From Candidatus Tectimicrobiota bacterium (GTDB lineage: Bacteria; Tectomicrobia; Entotheonellia; Entotheonellales; Entotheonellaceae): a DNA stretch of 64,000 nucleotides. The stretch covers positions 1 to 64,000 of the forward strand of contig BPKO01000001.1 in NCBI GenBank assembly GCA_026005175.1. Direction: 5' to 3'. The notes beneath the pieces were generated by a model. It was not told the origin of the DNA, did no database searches, and saw only the letters and a list, made by a program, of their open reading frames with translations. This document shows, in pieces, positions 45,407-53,850 of this stretch (the stretch's first letter is position 1; each line of letters starts with the position of its first letter). The translations under genes and the position numbers were made by a program.

Positions 45407-46582
45407 CTACACCGTCATGCGTCGCTTGCGCAGGGTTTTGGGCGACACGGCGGCCCGCACGCCGCGGCGCACCAGGGCCGCCGTCACCATCTCGTAAAAC
45501 AGCTCGCGCTCGGCACCGCGGATGACCGCGTGCTGGTGCGCTTCGGCCAGCGCCACCGGGTATCCCCCGCCCTTTTGGGCCTGGTCGTAGGCCGTGGCGT
45601 GCACGAGCGCCAGCCGCGCCGGGTCGCTGGCCACCCAGCGCGGCACTTCCACGCGCACCACCTCGGCGCCCACGTGCAGGTAGAAAAAGACGATGCGGTG
45701 CGGCCCGTAGGCCTCGAGGACGCGCGAGGCACTGTCAAAGACGGCGGTGCGCTCGCCGGGCCGCAGCAGGCGGGCAAAGAGGTGGCTGTCGCTCAGCCCC
45801 TCGATGGCCGCGCACGGCAGGCGCGGCAGCTCGCGGTACGGGCAGCGGTCGCAGTTGGCCACCTCCTCCGGGCACAGCCCCACGCGCAGGGCGTTGAGCA
45901 CGTCGCGGCTGCGCGGGCGGCTGATGTAGCCGGCCAGGGGAATGCCCTGCTGCCGCGCCGCCTCCAGGCAAGCCAGGTAGCGCGCCAGCGTCTCTTGCTG
46001 GTAGTCCTGGGGCTTGCCTTCGAGCTGCCACAGGATGAGGCTGCCGTCGGCCAGGGCGCAGGTGGGGTGCCCTTTGGCGGCGGCCGCGCTGGCTTGCTGC
46101 AGCAAGGCGTCAAACTCCATGAGGGTGCGGCGCATGCCCAGCAGCTCGCCGCTCACCGCCACCTGCTGCCCGCCGTACGTCGTGTAGAGGTCTTCTTCCC
46201 GGTAGTACAGGGTGGGGGTGCTGCGCAGCACGGCGCGCTCCCCGCTGCCGTAAGGCAAGACCACGGTGGCGATGTTGAGCAGAAACGCGGCGGCCACTTC
46301 GTGGCGGCTGGGAGCGATCTGCGAGCCGTCGGCCGCCACCACCACCAGCGGCCGCGGGCACGGCGGCAAGGGGTAAGTCTGCGTCAGCGGTTCGTGGATC
46401 CCCGCCAGCAGCCACGACGTCTTGCTCAGCGCCAGCTTGCGGCAAAACGCCTCCAGGCGCTGCGACTCCAGCCGCAGCTGGTGCAGGGCGCTGTCGAGCC
46501 GCTTGTGTACGTCGTCCACCGCCAGCTGGGCTTCCGCCGCCATGGCGGCGATTTGCTGGCTCACTTGACGCCAGTCGAGCAT
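45407..46582 (-). CDS. nurA: NurA 5'-3' nuclease
   Basis: 391 residues from ATG 46582. NurA domain: VVVAADGSQIAPSRHEVAA (first catalytic Asp) near residue 85, TCALADGSLILWQLEG (second Asp) near 200, and a C-terminal block with VVRVEVPRWVASDPARLALVH and YPVALAEAHQHAVI. A CPYRELPRLPC-like cysteine stretch (CDRCPYRELPRLPC) sits mid-protein. RNase H-like nuclease that HerA drives along DNA ends. Overlaps rusA by 22 nt. Confidence 0.9.
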   Translation of the reverse strand: MLDWRQVSQQIAAMAAEAQLAVDDVHKRLDSALHQLRLESQRLEAFCRKLALSKTSWLLAGIHEPLTQTYPLPPCPRPLVVVAADGSQIAPSRHEVAAAFLLNIATVVLPYGSGERAVLRSTPTLYYREEDLYTTYGGQQVAVSGELLGMRRTLMEFDALLQQASAAAAKGHPTCALADGSLILWQLEGKPQDYQQETLARYLACLEAARQQGIPLAGYISRPRSRDVLNALRVGLCPEEVANCDRCPYRELPRLPCAAIEGLSDSHLFARLLRPGERTAVFDSASRVLEAYGPHRIVFFYLHVGAEVVRVEVPRWVASDPARLALVHATAYDQAQKGGGYPVALAEAHQHAVIRGAERELFYEMVTAALVRRGVRAAVSPKTLRKRRMTV

Positions 46583-47109
46583 GCTTCTCCCTCTGCAGGC
46601 CCTTCCCACTGGTAGCGGGCAGCCAGCTCGGCCAGGCTGCGCAGGCGCCGCCGCCGGCGCCGCCGGCTTTTGCCCGCCGTGGCCCACCACGGCACCTCGG
46701 CAGGGGGCGCGCTGGCAGGCAGCGCCGCGCGCTCGAGCGCCGTCAGGCACAGCTCGGTGCGCGGCAGCTGCGGATCGACGCGTTTGTAGAGGTGGATTTC
46801 CACCACCAGGGTGTCGTTGATGCCCAGCGCCTCGCACAGGGCGTCCTGGGTGATTTTCAGCCCGCCGTCGAGGTCGCGCCGCCACGCCGTATCAAAGTAA
46901 AACGTGATGTGGAGGGCAAAGGTGTGCTGCCGCAGCTGCGCCAGCGCTGCCCGCGGCACTTGCTGCGCCTCGAGCCACCGCTCCACCGCCTCGGCCACCA
47001 GGGCCTTAAAGGCGCGGCCGGCGCGCGAGAGCACGCGGCGGCCGGCCACGGTGGCGTACTGGTGGTTGATGCTGGGCGGCAGGGGCAGGCTCAGGGCAAC
47101 GGTACGCAT
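46561..47109 (-). CDS. RusA-family Holliday junction resolvase
   Basis: 182 residues from ATG 47109; GTG 47112 precedes it directly. LSLPLPPSINHQYATV at the N-terminus and the catalytic block RRDLDGGLKITQDALCEALGIND, with the DxD and following Asp of RusA (DLDN..K..DAL), then VVEIHLYKR. Longer than E. coli RusA (120) by an Arg-rich C-terminal tail (GKSRRRRRRRLRSL). Such genes are usually prophage-borne; here it sits inside the HerA-NurA operon with no phage genes around. Confidence 0.87.
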   Translation of the reverse strand: MRTVALSLPLPPSINHQYATVAGRRVLSRAGRAFKALVAEAVERWLEAQQVPRAALAQLRQHTFALHITFYFDTAWRRDLDGGLKITQDALCEALGINDTLVVEIHLYKRVDPQLPRTELCLTALERAALPASAPPAEVPWWATAGKSRRRRRRRLRSLAELAARYQWEGPAEGEACSTGVK

Positions 47110-49013
47110 CACGAGGCTCCGCGGGGTCGGCCGCCCGCTTCCTGGCAGACCACGGTGACGGGCTGCTGCAGCAGCGCGCTCAGCTCTTTCTCCACCAGGG
47201 CGCGGTAGGCCGGCTCTTCAAGCATCTCGCGGTGGAAGCGGTCGCGCGCCGTAAAGCTCAGCACCAGGGTGCCGCCTTGCAGGCGCGTGGGGCGGCCGGC
47301 CACCAGCACCGAGCCCAGAAAGGCGCTCTTGTCGCGAAGGCGGGCCACCACCTCTGGCCAGCGCGCCTGCAAGCGCGCCAGCAGCGCCGCTTCCTGCGGC
47401 GACGGTGGCGCCGCCAGCGGCAGCGGCGCCTGCCGGGGACCCTGCCCGTCGCTGGGCGGGGGGGCGGCCGGCGGCGTGCCGTTGCCGCCCGAAAGGCGCG
47501 GCTTGAAGAAGTACTGCGTTTCTCCGGCCGTATGGATGCCTTTGAGCTCTTTGACTTTGATGATCACCGGGTACTGCCGCGTCACGTCGCCCAGGACGAG
47601 GGCGTGGTGGCGCCGCAGGCGCTTGACAAACGACGCCATGGTTTCCTGGTCTACCATGGCGCTCTTGCTGATGTGGCGCACGTCGTCGTCAAAGGGAAGG
47701 TGCAGCAGGAAAAGGTTGTCCACTTGCCGCAGCACCGTCTCGTCGAGGCCCCCGATCATGTTGGTGACAAAAAAGCAGGTAATTCCCAGGTGGCGCGAGC
47801 GGGTGACGATGTAGCCGATGGTGTTGCGGCTGATGTAGAGGTGGGCCTCTTCGAAAAAGACAAAGGGAAAGCGCCCGGTGCCGCGCTGGATCTCCTGCTC
47901 GCAGATCTCGCGCAGGATGTCGAGGATGGCCTGCACAAAGCCCTGGCGCGACAGGTTGGTGAGGTTGGAGAGGTCAATCACCAGGGCGCCGCCGTGGCGG
48001 ATGCGGTGGTACTCGGCCTGCAGCGAGGTGGCCTCCTCGGGGCGTTCGGCAAAGACGCCGGTGTTGCGCGCCGCTTCCAGGCGGCTGCGGATGGCGGCGC
48101 TGACCACCTCGTTGCTGGAAAATTCCAAGTCGTCGGCCATGTCGATGAGGTGTTGGATGCCGATGAAGGGCACTTTCTTGCCCTGCCGCTCGTAGTGCCA
48201 GAGTTCTTGAAACAAGCGGGCCATGCGGTTTTCGAAGTGCATGGCCGACACCTCCGGCAGCCCCAGCTTGGTGAGCAGGGTCACCAGGGGGCTCAGGCCG
48301 AACTGGCGCACGCCCAGCTTGAGCGTCTCGCCCGCCTTGAGGTGCACGATGCCGCGGCGGCGCACCTGGCCAGAAAAGGGGTCGTCCTCGTGCCGCGGCA
48401 GGTGGACGTACTCCTTGTTGAGGTCAAAGACCACGCACGGCGCCCCCGCCTGGATGAGCTCGAGCAAGAGCACCTTGGCCAGGTGCGACTTGCCGGCGCC
48501 TTTGACGCCGGTAATGACGTTGATTTTTTCCAGGTGGCGGCCCTCGATGCAAAAGGGGTGGCCGCGCAGCGTCTCGCCCAGGTGCAGGGGGTTGCCCAAG
48601 TCGTCCAGGCAGTTGGCAAACAGCTCCTGGTCGCTGACCCGCGTCACTTCCACGTCGCGCGTCGGGATCCAGCCGTCCCACTGGTCCCAGCGCGGCCCGG
48701 CGAGCTTGCGGATCTTGCAGATGGCCACTTTGAGGTTGCGCGCTTCGCTGCTTTCCCACTCGCGCAAGGCTTCTTGCGCCTCCGAGAGGTAAGAGAGCAG
48801 GTCGGCCGGCGTGGCCCCCATGGCCAGCTGCAGCTGCTCCTGGATGAGCGAGGGGTACGTCACCATGCGAAAGGCGACGATTTGCACCACCAGGCCGCCC
48901 TCGCGCTCGCGCTCCTGAAGGCACAGCGTCTCCCCGACGCGCAGGTCTTCCTCGCGCGGGTTGAAGATCAGCTCGACCACGTCGCCTTTGACCTGGTGCA
49001 CCTGGATGCTCAC
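47109..49013 (-). CDS. Second HerA-like ATPase with DnaX-like C-terminal extension
   Basis: 634 residues from GTG 49013, overlapping the mraZ stop as GTGA. N-terminal HAS-barrel-like region (VKGDVVELIFNPREEDLRVG); Walker A VITGVKGAGKSHLAKVLL near residue 168-185; Walker B FPFVFFEEAHLYISR; GITCFFVTNMIGGLDETVL as sensor region. After a proline-rich linker (~515-540) a separate C-terminal domain (WPEVVARLRDKSAFLGSVL...LVLSFTARDRFHREML) resembles the C-terminal domain of DnaX, including the DnaX in this window. The fusion suggests a link to the replisome (inference). Confidence 0.85.
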   Translation of the reverse strand: MSIQVHQVKGDVVELIFNPREEDLRVGETLCLQEREREGGLVVQIVAFRMVTYPSLIQEQLQLAMGATPADLLSYLSEAQEALREWESSEARNLKVAICKIRKLAGPRWDQWDGWIPTRDVEVTRVSDQELFANCLDDLGNPLHLGETLRGHPFCIEGRHLEKINVITGVKGAGKSHLAKVLLLELIQAGAPCVVFDLNKEYVHLPRHEDDPFSGQVRRRGIVHLKAGETLKLGVRQFGLSPLVTLLTKLGLPEVSAMHFENRMARLFQELWHYERQGKKVPFIGIQHLIDMADDLEFSSNEVVSAAIRSRLEAARNTGVFAERPEEATSLQAEYHRIRHGGALVIDLSNLTNLSRQGFVQAILDILREICEQEIQRGTGRFPFVFFEEAHLYISRNTIGYIVTRSRHLGITCFFVTNMIGGLDETVLRQVDNLFLLHLPFDDDVRHISKSAMVDQETMASFVKRLRRHHALVLGDVTRQYPVIIKVKELKGIHTAGETQYFFKPRLSGGNGTPPAAPPPSDGQGPRQAPLPLAAPPSPQEAALLARLQARWPEVVARLRDKSAFLGSVLVAGRPTRLQGGTLVLSFTARDRFHREMLEEPAYRALVEKELSALLQQPVTVVCQEAGGRPRGAS

Positions 49014-49492
49014 CGCTCCACTCCTGGCCACAGGGGTTTGATGCTCGGCATCTGCAGCACCCGGCCGAGCGCCGTCTCGTGCGCTTCTTCGAGTTGCGCG
49101 AGGTGCGCTTGCCAGGCGGCCTGGCTCCAGACCTCCAGGCGGTCGTACATCCCCACCAGCACCGCCTCGTCGTCGATACCGGCGTGCTCGCGGAACTTGC
49201 GCGGAACGAGGAGGCGGCCGGCGCGGTCGACTTCCAGCTCCAGTACCTCCGAGACCACGTAGTGCATGAAGAGGCGGCTTTCGTGCTCGCTCAGGCGCTG
49301 CCGCTGCACTTCCAGCAACGCGTACCAGTTGGGCAGGGGGAAAAGCCACAGGCAGCGCTCCTGCTGCGAGCGTACCAGCACCGCTTTTTTTACTTCTGGG
49401 TCGGCGGGCAGGGCAAAGCGGTCGCGCAGCGAGGCGGGCAGCGCAAAGCGCCCTTTCTCGTCGAGCTTGCACGAAAATTCGCCGGCAAACAT
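49010..49492 (-). CDS. mraZ: MraZ transcriptional regulator
   Basis: 160 residues. Two AbrB-like halves: FAGEFSCKLDEKGRFALPAS and VVSEVLELEVDRAGRLLVPR, followed by DEAVLVGMYDRLEVWSQ. MraZ normally heads the dcw cell-division cluster and represses it by binding TGGGN repeats. Here rsmH, ftsL or fts genes do not follow. Instead it leads the HerA-NurA-Mre11-Rad50 genes, 36 nt after recA. I see no TGGGN direct repeats in the short upstream gap. Confidence 0.93.
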   Translation of the reverse strand: MFAGEFSCKLDEKGRFALPASLRDRFALPADPEVKKAVLVRSQQERCLWLFPLPNWYALLEVQRQRLSEHESRLFMHYVVSEVLELEVDRAGRLLVPRKFREHAGIDDEAVLVGMYDRLEVWSQAAWQAHLAQLEEAHETALGRVLQMPSIKPLWPGVER

Positions 49493-49528
49493 GCCCCTCC
49501 CCTTTCAGGCCGGCGCGCCGCCTTGCCT

Positions 49529-50611
49529 CTAGGACTTGCTGGCGCGGGCCGCGGCCTCTTCGGCAAACAGGCTGCTGTCTTCGGCTTGCGAAGCGCGCAG
49601 CAGCTCGCTGGTGCGCTGCGGCAGCTGCAGCGCCTGGCGCACCTCGGCCTCGATGGCCGCCGCCACCTCGGGGTGCTCGAGGAGGTAGGTGCGGGCGTTG
49701 TCGCGTCCCTGGCCGATGCGCTCCTCGCCGTAAGCAAACCAGGCGCCGCTCTTTTGCAGGATACCGTACTTGACCGCCAAGTCGAGCAGCTCGCCCACGT
49801 AGGAGATGCCGCTGCCGTAGAGGATATCAAACTCGGCTTCGCGAAACGGCGGTGCCAGCTTGTTTTTTACCACCTTCACCCGCGTGCGGTTGCCCACCAC
49901 CTCCTGGCCCACCTTGATGGCCTCCACGCGGCGGATGTCGAGGCGCACCGAGGCGTAGAACTTCAGGGCGTTGCCGCCGGTGGTGGTTTCCGGGTTGCCG
50001 AAGAAGACGCCGATTTTCTGCCGGATCTGGTTGATGAAAATGACGCAGGTGTTGGTCTTGTGGATCACCCCGGTGAGCTTGCGCAGCGCCTGCGACATGA
50101 GGCGCGCCTGCAGCCCCATCTGCGGGTCGCCCATGTCGCCGTTGATTTCTGCCTGGGGCACCAGGGCGGCCACCGAGTCGATGACGATGACGTCGAGCGC
50201 CCCGCTGCGCACCAGCACGTCGGCGATTTCCAGCGCCTGCTCGCCGCTGTCGGGCTGGGAGATGAGCAGGTTGTCGATGTTCACCCCCAGCCGCCGGGCG
50301 TACGCCGGGTCGAGGGCGTGCTCGGCATCGATGAAGGCCGCCTCGCCGCCGCTGCGCTGCGCCGAGGCGATGACGTGCAGGGCCAGGGTGGTCTTGCCCG
50401 AGGCTTCCGGCCCGTAGATTTCGGTGACGCGGCCGCGCGGAATGCCGCCGATGCCCAGCGCCGCGTCGAGGGTCAGCGAGCCGCTGGGAATCACTGGGAT
50501 GTCCAAGGCCTGGCTTTCGCCCAGGCGCATGATGGCGCCTTTGCCAAACTGCTTCTCGATCTGGGCAAAGGCCAAATCGAGGGCCCGCTGCTTGTCGTCG
50601 CTCTTGCTCAT
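49529..50611 (-). CDS. recA: Recombinase RecA
   Basis: 360 residues. Walker [21 protein letters not shown] at residues 67-86, [16 protein letters not shown] (Walker B region), [39 protein letters not shown], and the usual C-terminal domain with acidic/Ser end. Strand exchange and LexA co-protease. Starts 10 nt after radA, so it has no promoter of its own apart from the lexA one (or one inside radA). Confidence 0.97.
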   Translation of the reverse strand: MSKSDDKQRALDLAFAQIEKQFGKGAIMRLGESQALDIPVIPSGSLTLDAALGIGGIPRGRVTEIYGPEASGKTTLALHVIASAQRSGGEAAFIDAEHALDPAYARRLGVNIDNLLISQPDSGEQALEIADVLVRSGALDVIVIDSVAALVPQAEINGDMGDPQMGLQARLMSQALRKLTGVIHKTNTCVIFINQIRQKIGVFFGNPETTTGGNALKFYASVRLDIRRVEAIKVGQEVVGNRTRVKVVKNKLAPPFREAEFDILYGSGISYVGELLDLAVKYGILQKSGAWFAYGEERIGQGRDNARTYLLEHPEVAAAIEAEVRQALQLPQRTSELLRASQAEDSSLFAEEAAARASKS

Positions 50612-50621
50612 GTCGGTCTCC

Positions 50622-51992
50622 TTACCGCAGAGGTTTCTCTGGCGCCGCCGCGGCGAGCGCTTCGAGCGCCTCGGCCACGCTGCGCACCCCCCAGCGCGCC
50701 AGGCCGGCCACCTCTGGCGCCGCCTCCTCGCTACCGGCAGGCAGCAGGCAGCGGCAGAAGCCGAGCTTGGCCGCCTCGCGCAGCCGCGCTTCGACTTGGG
50801 TGACGGCGCGCACTTCGCCCGTCAGGCCCACTTCGCCAAAGACCACCAGCCCCGGATCGACGGCCACCTCGCGCAGGCTCGACACCACCGCCGCGATCAC
50901 CCCCAAGTCGACGGCCGGCTCGTCGACTTGCAGGCCGCCCACCACGTTGACGTAAACGTCGTACTGCTGCAAGGGCAGGCCCAGGCGCTTTTCCAGCACC
51001 GCCAGCAGCAGCACCACGCGCTGGTAGTCGACGCCGCTTGCCACGCGGCGCGGCGTGCCAAAGCCGCTGGGGCTGGCCAGGGCCTGCAGCTCCACCAGCA
51101 GCGGCCGCGTGCCTTCCACGCTGGCCACCACCACCGAGCCGCTGGTGCCCTGCGGCCGCTCGGCGAGCAAGTGCGCCGAGGGGTTGGGCACTTCCGCCAG
51201 CCCCGTCTGGCGCATCTCGAAAATGCCCAGCTCGTTGGTGGGGCCAAAGCGGTTCTTGACGGCGCGCAGGAGGCGGCAGGCGTGGTGGCGCTCGCCTTCA
51301 AAGTAAAGCACCGTGTCCACCATGTGCTCGAGCACCCGCGGCCCGGCAATCGCCCCTTCCTTGGTGACGTGGCCGATAAGAAAGACGGGCAGCTGCGTCG
51401 CTTTGGCCAGCGCCAGCAGCTGCGCCGCGCTTTCCCGCACCTGGCCGATGCTGCCCGGGGTGGCGGGCAGCGCGCTGCTGTAAACCGTCTGGATGGAGTC
51501 GACGATCAGGGCCTGCGGCTGCAAGCGCCGCGCCTGCTCGCAGATCGTCTCTACCGCGGTTTCGGTAAAGACGTAGACCCGCGGCTCGCGAATGCCCAGC
51601 CGTTCGGCGCGCAGGCGCAGCTGGCTGGCCGATTCCTCGCCCGAGACGTAAAGGACCGGGCCGCTGCGGCTGAGGCCGGCGGCGGCTTGCAGCAAGAGGG
51701 TCGATTTGCCAATGCCCGGATCGCCGCCGATGAGCACCACCGACCCTTTGACCAGGCCGCCGCCCAGCACCCGGTCTAGCTCCGCCATGCCGGTGGACAG
51801 CCGCGCCTCGCCGTCGCCGCTTATCTCGGGCAGCGGCAGCGGCGCGGTGGCAGGCGCCGCGGCCCGCCGCGGTGCCGCGGGCACCTCTTCCACCAGGCTG
51901 TGCCACGCCCCGCAGTCCGGACAGCGCCCCAGCCACTTGCCGGCCTGGTAGCCGCAGCTCTGGCACGTAAAGACGCTTTTAGGCCTCGGCAT
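50622..51992 (-). CDS. radA: DNA repair protein RadA (Sms)
   Basis: 456 residues from ATG 51992 (TGATG junction with lexA). Zinc finger [18 protein letters not shown] at 9-26, Walker [15 protein letters not shown] near 97, RadA-specific [11 protein letters not shown] near 250, and a C-terminal Lon-like domain ([20 protein letters not shown]). Branch-migration helicase of recombination intermediates. The frame is open to 52034 but overlaps lexA. Confidence 0.96.
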   Translation of the reverse strand: MPRPKSVFTCQSCGYQAGKWLGRCPDCGAWHSLVEEVPAAPRRAAAPATAPLPLPEISGDGEARLSTGMAELDRVLGGGLVKGSVVLIGGDPGIGKSTLLLQAAAGLSRSGPVLYVSGEESASQLRLRAERLGIREPRVYVFTETAVETICEQARRLQPQALIVDSIQTVYSSALPATPGSIGQVRESAAQLLALAKATQLPVFLIGHVTKEGAIAGPRVLEHMVDTVLYFEGERHHACRLLRAVKNRFGPTNELGIFEMRQTGLAEVPNPSAHLLAERPQGTSGSVVVASVEGTRPLLVELQALASPSGFGTPRRVASGVDYQRVVLLLAVLEKRLGLPLQQYDVYVNVVGGLQVDEPAVDLGVIAAVVSSLREVAVDPGLVVFGEVGLTGEVRAVTQVEARLREAAKLGFCRCLLPAGSEEAAPEVAGLARWGVRSVAEALEALAAAAPEKPLR

Positions 51993-52606
51993 CACTGCAC
52001 CCTCGGGCGGATGAGCCCCGTCACCTTGCCGCAAATGCGCACCTCGCTCACCCGGATGGGGGCAAGGCGGGCGTTGGCCGGCTGCAGCCGCACGCTGCCG
52101 GCCTCGCGGTAAAAGCGCTTCACCGTCACCTCGTCACCCAGCAGGGCCACCACGATGTCGCCGTTGTCGGCATAAGCCTGGGGACGCACCAGCACGTAGT
52201 CGCCGTCAAAGATGCCGGCCTCGACCATGCTGTCGCCTTCGATGCGCAAGGCAAAGGTGTCTGGGCTCTTCACCAGGCTGGGATCGACGACCAGGGTGCC
52301 CTCGCGGTTTTCCACCGCCAGGATGGGCAAGCCGGCGGTCACCCGCCCCAGGATGGGCACTTCCACGCCGTCAGCGGCCGCCGCGGGCCGCCGGTCAGCC
52401 ACTGCGATGCCCCGCGAGGTGCGCGTGGCGCGCCGGATGTAGCCTTTTTTTTCCAAGGCCTTGAGGTGAGCCCGCACGCCGTTGGTGGAGCGGATGCCCA
52501 GCGCCTCGCCGATCTGGCGCAGGCTGGGCGGCACGCCGGTGGCCGCCACCACCTGGGCGATGAAGTCGAGGATCTGGCGCTGCCGAGCCGTCAGCGGCGG
52601 TTTCAT
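51992..52606 (-). CDS. lexA: LexA SOS repressor
   Basis: 204 residues from ATG 52606. Winged helix LTARQRQILDFIAQVVAATG with LRQIGEALGIRSTNGVRAHLK, self-cleavage site Ala91-Gly92 in GRVTAGLP, catalytic Ser126 in RIEGDSM and Lys163 in DEVTVKRFYRE. Represses SOS genes until RecA filaments trigger cleavage. Its own promoter carries a palindromic operator. First gene of lexA-radA-recA and, by spacing, of the long operon beyond. Confidence 0.96.
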   Translation of the reverse strand: MKPPLTARQRQILDFIAQVVAATGVPPSLRQIGEALGIRSTNGVRAHLKALEKKGYIRRATRTSRGIAVADRRPAAAADGVEVPILGRVTAGLPILAVENREGTLVVDPSLVKSPDTFALRIEGDSMVEAGIFDGDYVLVRPQAYADNGDIVVALLGDEVTVKRFYREAGSVRLQPANARLAPIRVSEVRICGKVTGLIRPRVQ

Positions 52607-52638
52607 GCCCCCCTCCCTGCGGGCAAGTGCTCGCATGA

Positions 52639-52667
52639 GTAATACTGCACATTTTAGCAGGTGTCAA
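52639..52667 (-). promoter_or_regulatory. lexA promoter with likely LexA operator CTGC-N8-GCAG
   Basis: Minus strand TTGACA (52662-52667), exact 17-bp spacer, TATTAC (52639-52644). The spacer contains the palindrome CTGC-N8-GCAG (52645-52660), the same layout as the E. coli CTGT-N8-ACAG box, placed where a bound repressor would block RNA polymerase. Confidence 0.8.
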
Positions 52668-52672
52668 GCAGA

Positions 52673-52729
52673 AAAAAGGGGACAGGCTACTTTTTTCCAG
52701 CAGACAAAAAAGTAGCCTGTCCCCTTTTT
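52673..52729. repeat. Perfect 24-bp palindrome (REP-like, bidirectional terminator)
   Basis: Arms 52673-52696 and 52706-52729 are perfect inverted repeats with a 9-base loop: five A, GGGGACAGGCTAC, six T, and the reverse. It includes the first base of the minE stop codon and ends 6 bp from the lexA -35. A and T runs on both sides make it able to end transcription in either direction. The core resembles dispersed AGTAGCCTGTCCCC palindromes I recall from other genomes and so may be a REP-type element. Confidence 0.85.
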
Positions 52730-53040
52730 CATCGGCGGCGGCGGCGAGCGGCGGCCGGCTGGGGAGCGGCGGTGGCCGGCGGGCGCGGCGGCCCCTGGGG
52801 GATGCTGGCGATCAGCTTGTCGTACTCGGCGGTACGGTCGAAGCTGATCTGGATGTCTTGCTCGCTGACGGCAAAGTGCTTGGCGATGATGCGGCTGATT
52901 TCCCGGCGCAGCTGCTCGAGGTTGCCGCTGGCCAGGCCGCGGCGGTCGTAGGTCAAGGCGAGCTTGAGGCGCTCTTTGGCCACTTGCTTGCTCTGCGCCT
53001 GCGGGGGGCGCCACCCGAAGAGTTTGCGCAGGAAGCTCAC
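52729..53040 (-). CDS. minE: Cell division topological specificity factor MinE
   Basis: 103 residues. MSFLRKLFGW membrane-binding N-terminus, then AKERLKLALTYDRRG (MinD-activating helix), LEQLRREISRIIAKHF and DIQISFDRT. An unusual proline-rich, Arg-ended tail (PPRPPATAAPQ, RRRRR) extends the protein by ~20 residues. Its stop codon lies in the palindrome. Ends the dnaA-minCDE operon. Confidence 0.92.
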   Translation of the reverse strand: MSFLRKLFGWRPPQAQSKQVAKERLKLALTYDRRGLASGNLEQLRREISRIIAKHFAVSEQDIQISFDRTAEYDKLIASIPQGPPRPPATAAPQPAAARRRRR

Positions 53041-53054
53041 GGCGCTCTTCCTTG

Positions 53055-53850
53055 CTAGCGCTTAAAGAGCCGCGCCAGGCGCTTGAACAGCCCTTTGTCC
53101 TCTTCCAGGGGCAGGAAGGGCACCTCTTCGCCCAGCAGGCGGCGCGCCACGTTCTTGTAGGCCTTGGCCGCCGGCGAGGCGGGGTTGGCGGTAGCCAGCT
53201 CGCCGCGGTTGCTGGCCACCACGATGTAGTCGTCTTCGGGGATGATGCCCAGCAGCTCCACGGCCAGGATCTCCAGCACGTCGGGCACGTCGAGCATGTC
53301 ACCGCGGCGCACCATGTCCGGCTGCAGGCGGTTGACGACGAGGCGGATGTGCTTCTTGTCGGCCGCCTCCAGCAGGCCGATGACGCGGTCGGCGTCGCGG
53401 ATGGAGGAAACGTGCGGGGTGGTGATGACGATCACCTCGTCGGCGCCGGCGATGGCGTTTTCAAAACCGCGCTCGATGCCGGCCGGCGAGTCGATGAGGA
53501 TGTAGTCAAAGAGGTGGCGCAGCTCGGCGCACAGCTTTTCCATGTCTGCCGGGCTCACCGCCGTCTTGTCGCGCGTCTGGGCGGCGGGCAGCAGGTGCAG
53601 GGTGGCGATGCGCTTGTCGCGGATCACCGCTTTGGGCAGGCGGCAGCGCCCCTCCACCACGTCCACGAGGTCAAAGACGATGCGGTTTTTCCAGCCCCAT
53701 GACGATGTCGAGGTTGCGCAGCCCCACGTCGGTATCGACGGCAATGGTCTTTTTGCCCAACTCGGCGAGGGCGGCGCTCACGTTGGCGCTAAACGTCGTC
53801 TTGCCTACCCCGCCCTTGCCCGAGGTCACGGTAATCACGCGTCCAGCCAC
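53055..53850 (-). CDS. minD: Septum site-determining ATPase MinD, one frameshift
   Basis: About 264 residues from GTG 53850 ([19 protein letters not shown], deviant Walker A). [19 protein letters not shown] follows, then the frame shifts at an A5 run (53686-53690). With A4 the protein continues [13 protein letters not shown]. Later [19 protein letters not shown] and [19 protein letters not shown]; the C-terminal amphipathic helix is [13 protein letters not shown]. Start lies 16 nt inside minC. Confidence 0.94.

Noticed and set aside
47232-49262. 676-codon frame antisense to the second HerA-like gene
   Set aside because: No recognisable motif; the minus strand encodes clear Walker motifs here.
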